Shown here piece after piece: positions 58,536-64,000 of a stretch of 64,000 bases of DNA. The notes under the pieces are model-generated. The model was given only the letters and a program-made list of their open reading frames with translations, had not been told where the DNA came from and searched no databases. A program made the translations under genes and the position numbers. The stretch's first letter is position 1. Each line of letters begins with the position of its first letter. This DNA comes from Denitratimonas yunnanensis (SeqCode) (GTDB lineage: Bacteria > Pseudomonadota > Gammaproteobacteria > Xanthomonadales > Xanthomonadaceae): the NCBI GenBank assembly GCA_026410415.1, contig JAPMLR010000006.1:2135-66134 (forward strand). The letters run 5' to 3'.

Positions 58536-58612
58536 TCGTTCCGTGCGCCCCCGTATGGAACTGCGCTATCATTTCTTCCTGTCCTGAACTTTGCCCAGAA
58601 GCGAGCCTTCCG

Positions 58613-59899
58613 ATGGCCAAGACCCGCTCCCTCCAGCCCGTCGGCGTGATCGGCGGCGTGCGCATTCCATTCTGCCGCAACAACACCGCGTATCACGATG
58701 TAGGCAATTTGGGCATGTCGATCCGCACGCTGGGCGCGCTGGTCGAACGGTTCGGTCTGCACGGCGAGCATCTCGGCGAAGTGGCGATGGGCGCCGTGCT
58801 AAAGCACTCCTCGGATTGGAATCTGGCGCGCGAAGCCGTGCTGTCCTCCGGTCTGGCGCCGACAACGCCGGGCATCACGATGCAGCGGGCGTGCGGCACC
58901 AGTCTGGACACCATCATCGCGGTGGCCAACAAGATCGCCACCGGGCAGATCGACGCCGGCATCGGTGGCGGATCCGATACCACGTCGGACGTGCCGATCG
59001 CGGTCAACAAGACCCTGCGTCGCCGGCTGCTCGACCTCAACCGCGCACGCAGTGTCGGCGAGCGCCTCAAGGCGTTCAAAGGCTTCTCCTTTCGCGAGTT
59101 CAAGCCCGAGTTCCCCGGTGTCGGCGAACCGCGCACCGGCAAGAGCATGGGCGAGCATTGCGAGATGATGGCGAAGGAATGGCAGATTCCGCGTGTCGAA
59201 CAGGATCTGCTGGCCTGCGAATCCCACCGCAAAGCGGCCGCCGCGTTCGAGCGGGGGTTCTACGACGACCTGATCGTGCCGTTCCGTGGCGTGTCCCGCG
59301 ACAACATCCTTCGCCCGGAAACCACGCCGGAGAAATTGGCCACGCTCAAGCCGGCGTTCGACCGCCACTCGGGCCACGGCACGCTCACTGCCGGCAATTC
59401 GACTCCGCTCACGGACGGTGCGTCCGCCGTGTTGCTGGGTACCGACGAATGGGCCAAGGCGCGTGGTCTCGACGTGCAGGCGTACATCGTCGATGCCCAG
59501 GTGGCTGCGGTGGATTACGTGCACGGCGAAGGCCTGTTGATGGCACCCGCATGGGCCGTGCCGCAGATGCTCGCGCGCCACGGCCTCACGCTGCAGGATT
59601 TCGACTTCTACGAAATCCACGAAGCCTTCGCCGCGCAGGTGTTGTGCACGTTGCGGGCCTGGGAATCGGCGAGCTTCTGCCGCGACAAGCTGGGATTGGA
59701 CAAGGCCCTGGGCAGCATCGACCCGACCAGGCTCAACGTCGTCGGTTCCTCGCTCGCGCTCGGACACCCATTCGCCGCCACGGGCGGTCGGATCGTGTCC
59801 ACGCTGGCGAAGCTTCTGCAGGAGAAGGGCAGCGGCCGTGGCCTGATCTCGATCTGCACGGCCGGCGGCATGGGCGTCACGGCCATCCTGGAACGCTGA
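58613..59899 (+). CDS. Acetyl-CoA C-acyltransferase (thiolase)
   Basis: The 428-residue protein has the acyl-accepting Cys in MQRACGTSLD, His in YEIHEAFAAQ and the second Cys-Gly motif CTAGGMG, with the adenine loop region near SSLALGHPFAATGGR. Length and sequence fit the FadI-like branch. It may act in fatty acid or ketone body breakdown; it stands alone, so the direction is not certain. ATG 58613 chosen; the longer open frame overlaps the preceding gene. Confidence 0.92.
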   Translation: MAKTRSLQPVGVIGGVRIPFCRNNTAYHDVGNLGMSIRTLGALVERFGLHGEHLGEVAMGAVLKHSSDWNLAREAVLSSGLAPTTPGITMQRACGTSLDTIIAVANKIATGQIDAGIGGGSDTTSDVPIAVNKTLRRRLLDLNRARSVGERLKAFKGFSFREFKPEFPGVGEPRTGKSMGEHCEMMAKEWQIPRVEQDLLACESHRKAAAAFERGFYDDLIVPFRGVSRDNILRPETTPEKLATLKPAFDRHSGHGTLTAGNSTPLTDGASAVLLGTDEWAKARGLDVQAYIVDAQVAAVDYVHGEGLLMAPAWAVPQMLARHGLTLQDFDFYEIHEAFAAQVLCTLRAWESASFCRDKLGLDKALGSIDPTRLNVVGSSLALGHPFAATGGRIVSTLAKLLQEKGSGRGLISICTAGGMGVTAILER

Positions 59900-59906
59900 C
59901 CCGTTT

Positions 59907-59930
59907 CTGGCCGGACGCACGTCCGGCCAG
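59907..59930. terminator. Strong hairpin after the thiolase gene
   Basis: Perfect 10-bp arms CTGGCCGGAC/GTCCGGCCAG with a 4-base loop start 8 bp past the thiolase stop. No T-run follows, so it could be a terminator without U-tract or a 3'-end stabiliser. Confidence 0.6.
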
Positions 59931-60086
59931 AGTCCGCCATCACCATACCAATGGCACCGCCGCAGGCTGCGGCAGTGCGCTACCCTGCCTGTCCACTTCG
60001 CCAGCGTGACCCTGCATGTCACGCTTGTGCCGTCGTTGCGTCAGTTCATGCAACCGTCCTTTCACGACCTTTGCCAAGGGCCTCCC

Positions 60087-60977
60087 ATGCTTTCGATTCG
60101 AAACCTCACCAAGACCTACGCCAACGGCGTCACCGCATTGCGTGATGTCTCGCTGGACATCCCCACCGGCATGTTCGGCCTGCTCGGCCCCAATGGCGCC
60201 GGCAAGTCCACGCTGATGCGCACCATCGCGACATTGCAGGATCCCGATTCGGGCAGCATTCGCCTCGGTGACATCGACGTGCTCGCGGACAAACCCGCCG
60301 CACGCCGCCGGCTGGGCTACCTGCCGCAGGAATTCGGCGTGTACCCGAAGGAACCGGCGATCACCATGCTGGACCACTTCGCGATGCTCAAAGGCATCGT
60401 CGATGCAAAGGAGCGCCGTGAAACGGTCGAAGCGCTGCTCAAACAGGTGAACCTGTGGGAGGTGCGCGGCTACAAGCTCGGCGGATTTTCCGGCGGCATG
60501 CGGCAGCGCTTCGGCATCGCGCAAGCGCTGCTGGGCGATCCCAAGCTGATCATCGTCGACGAGCCCACCGCCGGCCTCGACCCGGAAGAGCGCAACCGTT
60601 TCCTCAACCTGCTATCGGAAATCGGCGAGAACATCGTCGTGATCCTGTCCACGCATATCGTCGAGGACGTGACCGACCTGTGCCCGCGCATGGCAATCAT
60701 TTCGCGCGGCCAGGTGCTGCTGACCGGCGAACCACGCGAGGCGATGGCCTCGCTGGATGGCCGGGTATGGCGCAAGGCGGTGCAGAAGAGCGATCTGCCG
60801 CGCTACCAGCAAGACCACATCGTGCTGTCGTCACGCCTGGTCGCCGGCCAACCGGTCATCCACGTGCTGGCCGATGCACGGCCCGAGGAAGGCTTCGAGA
60901 CCATCGCGCCGAATCTGGAAGACGTCTATTTCGGTCGCCTGCGCGCGCAGGCGGCCGATGCGGCCGTGGCGGCATAA
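60087..60977 (+). CDS. ABC transporter ATP-binding protein
   Basis: The 296-residue protein has Walker A GPNGAGKST, YLPQEFGVYP at the Q-loop, signature GGFSGGMRQRFGIAQALL, Walker B LIIVDEPTAGLDPEERNRF and the switch STHIVED. A C-terminal extension of about 80 residues follows the ATPase. AAGGG precedes ATG 60087. Pairs with the permease-peptidase gene 10 bp downstream (AAGGAG in the gap). Confidence 0.92.
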   Translation: MLSIRNLTKTYANGVTALRDVSLDIPTGMFGLLGPNGAGKSTLMRTIATLQDPDSGSIRLGDIDVLADKPAARRRLGYLPQEFGVYPKEPAITMLDHFAMLKGIVDAKERRETVEALLKQVNLWEVRGYKLGGFSGGMRQRFGIAQALLGDPKLIIVDEPTAGLDPEERNRFLNLLSEIGENIVVILSTHIVEDVTDLCPRMAIISRGQVLLTGEPREAMASLDGRVWRKAVQKSDLPRYQQDHIVLSSRLVAGQPVIHVLADARPEEGFETIAPNLEDVYFGRLRAQAADAAVAA

Positions 60978-60987
60978 GGAGCAACCC

Positions 60988-63900
60988 ATGTTCAGGCATA
61001 TCTTCGGTTTCGAGCTGCGCCAGCAGTTCGGCAATCCGGTGTTCTGGGTGATCGCCAGCGTGTTCGCCTTGCTGGCCTTCGGCGCGGCCAGCTCCGACGC
61101 CGTGCAGGTCGGTGGCGCCATCGGCAACATCAACCGCAACGCGCCCTACGTGATCGTGCAACTGATCAGCGCGTTCACGCTGCTGACCATGCTGCTGGCG
61201 GTGATCTTCATCGGCGGTGCGGCATTGAGGGACTTCGACAATCGCACCGCCGAACTGTTCTTCGCCACGCCGATGAAGAAGCGCGATTACCTGCTCGGTC
61301 GCTTCGGCGGCGGCTTCGTGATCGCGCTGATCATCATGCTGGCCGTGGCCGCAGGCATCCTGGCAGGTGGCTTCATGCCGTGGATCGACCCCGAGCGCCT
61401 CGGCCCGACATCCGCCGTGCCGTACCTGTGGGCCCTCACGGTCATCATCCTGCCCAACCTGTTCTTCATCGGTGCGTTGCTGTTCTGCCTCGCGGTGGCC
61501 ACGCGCTCGATGCTGGTGACGTACATCGGCGTGATCGCCTTCATCGTGCTCAACACAGTCACCGGTGTGCTGACAGCCGATCTGGATGCACGCTGGATCG
61601 GCGCCCTGCTCGATCCCTACGGCGCAGCTGCGATGGAAGCCTCCACGCGCTACTGGTCGATCAGCGAACGCAACTCGCAACTGCCGCCGCTCGATGGTCT
61701 GTTGCTCGCCAACCGCACCTTGTGGATCGGCGTCGGTGCCTTGCTGATGTGGGCGTCGTATCGCCTGTTCCGCACCGATCGTGAAGGCTGGACCTGGCGT
61801 CGTCGCAAATCCGGCGCCGTGGGCGGTACGTCGACGGCGGGCGCGACCGCCACCATCGTCGTGCCCAAGGCGCAGTTGCAGACCGGTTTCGGCGCACAGC
61901 TTCGCCAATTCTTCCATCAGGCGAAGTTCGACGCCAAGGGTGTACTACGTGGTGTGCCGCTGCTGGTGATGCTGCTGTTCGGGCTGATGATCCTGATCGT
62001 CAACCTGATCTTCGGCGATCAGATGTACGGCACCACGCGCTATGCCACCACCGCGACGATGACGTCGATGATCGCCGGCTCCTATGCGCTGTTCCTGATC
62101 ATCATCGTGGTGTTCTATGCCGGCGAGCTGGTGTTCCGCGAGCGCACCGCGCGCATCGCCGAAGTCACCGATGCTTACCCCAATGCCGACTGGATCCCGC
62201 TGGCGTCCAAACTGGTCGCATTGGTGCTGGTGGTGATCGCGTTCTACGCCACCGGCATCGTCGCCACGGTGATCAACCAGTTGATCCGGGGCGGCGTGTC
62301 CGTCGAGCCGGGCCTGTACCTGTCTCGCATGCTGCTGGACATCTCCGGCTTCGTGCTGATGGGTGTGCTGGCGCTGTTCTTGCAGGTGCTGACCAACAAC
62401 AAGTTCATTGGCTACCTGCTGATGCTGGTGTATCTGGTGCTGCGCGGCGTCATGGGTTTTCTCGACCTGGATGACCGGCTCTACAACATCTTCGGCGCCT
62501 CGCCGACACCCTATTCGGACATGAACGGCTACGGGCACTTCCTCGTTGGTTGGACCTGGTTCCGGGTCTACTGGGGCGCGTTCGCGGCATTGTTGTTCAT
62601 CGCCGCCCTGCTGTTCTGGGTGCGCGGCAACCGTTCCACGTTCCCGGAGCGCCTGCGTGAGGCACGCCGCCGCTTTACCTTGGGCCCGATCATCGCCAGC
62701 GTCACGGCATTGGCCGTGTTCATCGGCAGCGGCATCTTCATCTTCCACAACACCCATCGCCTCAACGAATACGTGCCGAGCGACGTGCAACTGGACCGCC
62801 GTGCCGAGTACGAGCAGAAGTACCGCCAGTACAAGGACATCCCGCAGCCGCGCATCACCGCGATGAAGGTGGATGTGGATCTGTACCCGGAAACCCTGCG
62901 CGCGAAGATCCGCGGGCACTACCGGCTGGTGAATCGCCACGATGTGCCGATCCAGGACCTGCACATCTTCGCGATGGCTGGATTCAAGCAGAGCAAGATC
63001 GCCCTGGAACTGCCCGAGCACCATGTCGAGCACTTCGACGACACCCTGAACCATGCGATCTACCGTCTGGCCAAGCCGCTGGCGCCGGGCGCGGAAATGG
63101 ATCTTCGCTTCACGATGGAACTCGGCCAGAACGGGTTCCCGAATGGCATGAGCCAGACCCAGATCGTGCACAACGGCAGCTTCTTCAACAGCGGCCTGTT
63201 CCCCTCGTTCGGGTACAACGAGAACGTGCAGATCACCGACCGCAACGAACGCCGCAAGCGCGATCTGGGTGAAGTCCCACGCATGGCGAGCATCGACGAC
63301 GAGGCCGCCCGCGCCAACACCTACATCAGCAACGATGCCGACTGGCTGCACTTCGAAACCACCGTTTCCACCGCACCCGACCAGATCGCCCTCGCGCCCG
63401 GCTACCTGCAACGCGAATGGGAAGAAAACGGCCGCCGATACTTCCACTACACGATGGACGTGCCGATGTTGAACTTCGCGGCATGGTTGTCCGCGCGATG
63501 GGACGTCGCGCGTGGCGACTGGAACGGCATGCCGATCGAGGTGTATCACGACCCCAAACACGCCTGGAACGTGCAGCGCATGATCGAAGCGGCGCAAAAG
63601 TCGTTCGACTATTACAACACCCACTTCACTCCGTACCAGCACAAGCAGTTGCGCATCCTGGAATTCCCCGGCTATGCCGGATTCGCGCAGGCCTTCGCCA
63701 ACACCGTGCCGTATTCGGAAGACATCGGCTTCGTCGCCGACCTGCGCAATCAGGAAAAGATCGACTATGTGTTCTACGTCACCGCGCACGAAGTGGCGCA
63801 CCAGTGGTGGGCGCACCAGGTGATCGGCGCGAACGTGCAGGGTTCCACGATGCTGTCCGAATCGCTGTCGCAGTATTCCGCGCTGATGGTGATGGAGAAG

Positions 63901-64000
63901 GAATACGGCGCGCACCGCATGCGCAAATTCCTCAAGTACGAGCTCGACCGCTACCTGATGTCACGCTCCAGCGAGTTGCGCGAAGAACTGCCGCTGGCGC
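60988..64000 (+). CDS. ABC-2 permease fused to M1 aminopeptidase, 3' end outside window
   Basis: 1,004 codons are open to the window end. Residues about 1-590 hold about 12 membrane helices in two ABC-2-like sets (first near 20-260, second near 325-590), with a further helix near 570-590. From about 610 an M1-family peptidase domain begins (PQPRITAMKVDVDLYPET, MDVPMLNFAAW). Its zinc motif HEVAHQWW is at residues 934-941, with the third ligand Glu in MLSESLSQYSAL. The usual GAMEN exopeptidase motif is not seen; AGFAQAFANTVPYSEDIG stands at the expected place. Works with the ATPase encoded upstream. Substrate unknown. Confidence 0.92.
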   Translation, partial: MFRHIFGFELRQQFGNPVFWVIASVFALLAFGAASSDAVQVGGAIGNINRNAPYVIVQLISAFTLLTMLLAVIFIGGAALRDFDNRTAELFFATPMKKRDYLLGRFGGGFVIALIIMLAVAAGILAGGFMPWIDPERLGPTSAVPYLWALTVIILPNLFFIGALLFCLAVATRSMLVTYIGVIAFIVLNTVTGVLTADLDARWIGALLDPYGAAAMEASTRYWSISERNSQLPPLDGLLLANRTLWIGVGALLMWASYRLFRTDREGWTWRRRKSGAVGGTSTAGATATIVVPKAQLQTGFGAQLRQFFHQAKFDAKGVLRGVPLLVMLLFGLMILIVNLIFGDQMYGTTRYATTATMTSMIAGSYALFLIIIVVFYAGELVFRERTARIAEVTDAYPNADWIPLASKLVALVLVVIAFYATGIVATVINQLIRGGVSVEPGLYLSRMLLDISGFVLMGVLALFLQVLTNNKFIGYLLMLVYLVLRGVMGFLDLDDRLYNIFGASPTPYSDMNGYGHFLVGWTWFRVYWGAFAALLFIAALLFWVRGNRSTFPERLREARRRFTLGPIIASVTALAVFIGSGIFIFHNTHRLNEYVPSDVQLDRRAEYEQKYRQYKDIPQPRITAMKVDVDLYPETLRAKIRGHYRLVNRHDVPIQDLHIFAMAGFKQSKIALELPEHHVEHFDDTLNHAIYRLAKPLAPGAEMDLRFTMELGQNGFPNGMSQTQIVHNGSFFNSGLFPSFGYNENVQITDRNERRKRDLGEVPRMASIDDEAARANTYISNDADWLHFETTVSTAPDQIALAPGYLQREWEENGRRYFHYTMDVPMLNFAAWLSARWDVARGDWNGMPIEVYHDPKHAWNVQRMIEAAQKSFDYYNTHFTPYQHKQLRILEFPGYAGFAQAFANTVPYSEDIGFVADLRNQEKIDYVFYVTAHEVAHQWWAHQVIGANVQGSTMLSESLSQYSALMVMEKEYGAHRMRKFLKYELDRYLMSRSSELREELPLA

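Noticed and set aside
61945..63915. 656-codon minus-strand frame opposite the permease-peptidase gene
   Set aside because: Shadow; the plus strand carries the M1 zinc motif and membrane helices.

Overview
The window is a 64 kb, GC-rich chromosomal segment from a gammaproteobacterium, most likely of the order Xanthomonadales (Lysobacterales). The support is the gene order tpiA-secG-tRNA-Leu, the cluster ftsE-ftsX-two-receiver response regulator-ung-rpoH, the bpt/tilS/xseB/ispA order, and a huge RCC1/GEVED/DUF11 surface protein of a type common in that group. Genus cannot be fixed from the sequence. Most genes are housekeeping. There is no prophage, CRISPR array, rRNA or intact insertion sequence.

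Layout. 1-4.7 kb: 3'-truncated gene (minus strand) for a giant secreted repeat protein. 5.3-11.7 kb (minus): rpoH with a CIRCE-like operator, ung, a two-receiver regulator, ftsX, ftsE, a lone gspF and an SDR. 11.8-13.1 kb (plus): tpiA, secG, tRNA-Leu(GAG). 13.1-13.5 kb: a scar holding an integrase N-terminal remnant and repeated GGGTAC motifs. 13.5-16.8 kb: trpA and trpB, with a divergent LysR gene. 16.9-17.1 kb: a decayed DUF11-like fragment. 17.2-19.3 kb: a metallophosphoesterase and a Ser/Thr kinase-UspA fusion. 19.3-23.2 kb: YbbA/YbbP-type ABC transporter divergent from tesA. 23.4-26.6 kb: bpt, tilS, xseB, ispA. 26.8-30.3 kb: alcohol dehydrogenase, class D beta-lactamase, MHS-type transporter. 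30.3-33.9 kb: phoH, ybeY, corC, DUF4105 protein. 34.2-39.7 kb: sucA-sucB-lpd. 39.8-41.4 kb: AcuI/YhdH-type reductase and a PilH-like regulator. 41.5-46.2 kb (minus): valine catabolic operon. 46.4-49.1 kb: aceK and a lipoprotein with a methyltransferase fold. 49.1-56.7 kb (minus): cyanophycin locus. 56.7-58.5 kb: an unknown protein and an LpxL-like protein. 58.6-64 kb: thiolase, ABC ATPase and an ABC-2 permease-M1 aminopeptidase fusion cut by the window end.

Functional themes. Central carbon flow is well represented: 2-oxoglutarate dehydrogenase, the AceK switch at the glyoxylate branch, valine breakdown to propionyl-CoA, and thiolase. The cyanophycin locus appears to hold a full store-and-retrieve cycle: CphA polymerises Asp and Arg, CphB cuts the polymer to beta-Asp-Arg, and IadA splits the dipeptide. 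It also holds a stand-alone Mur-ligase paralogue of the CphA C-terminal half and an exported protein of unknown role. This locus is the best candidate for an incompletely described system. The most specific regulatory find is a near-perfect CIRCE (HrcA) operator in front of rpoH.
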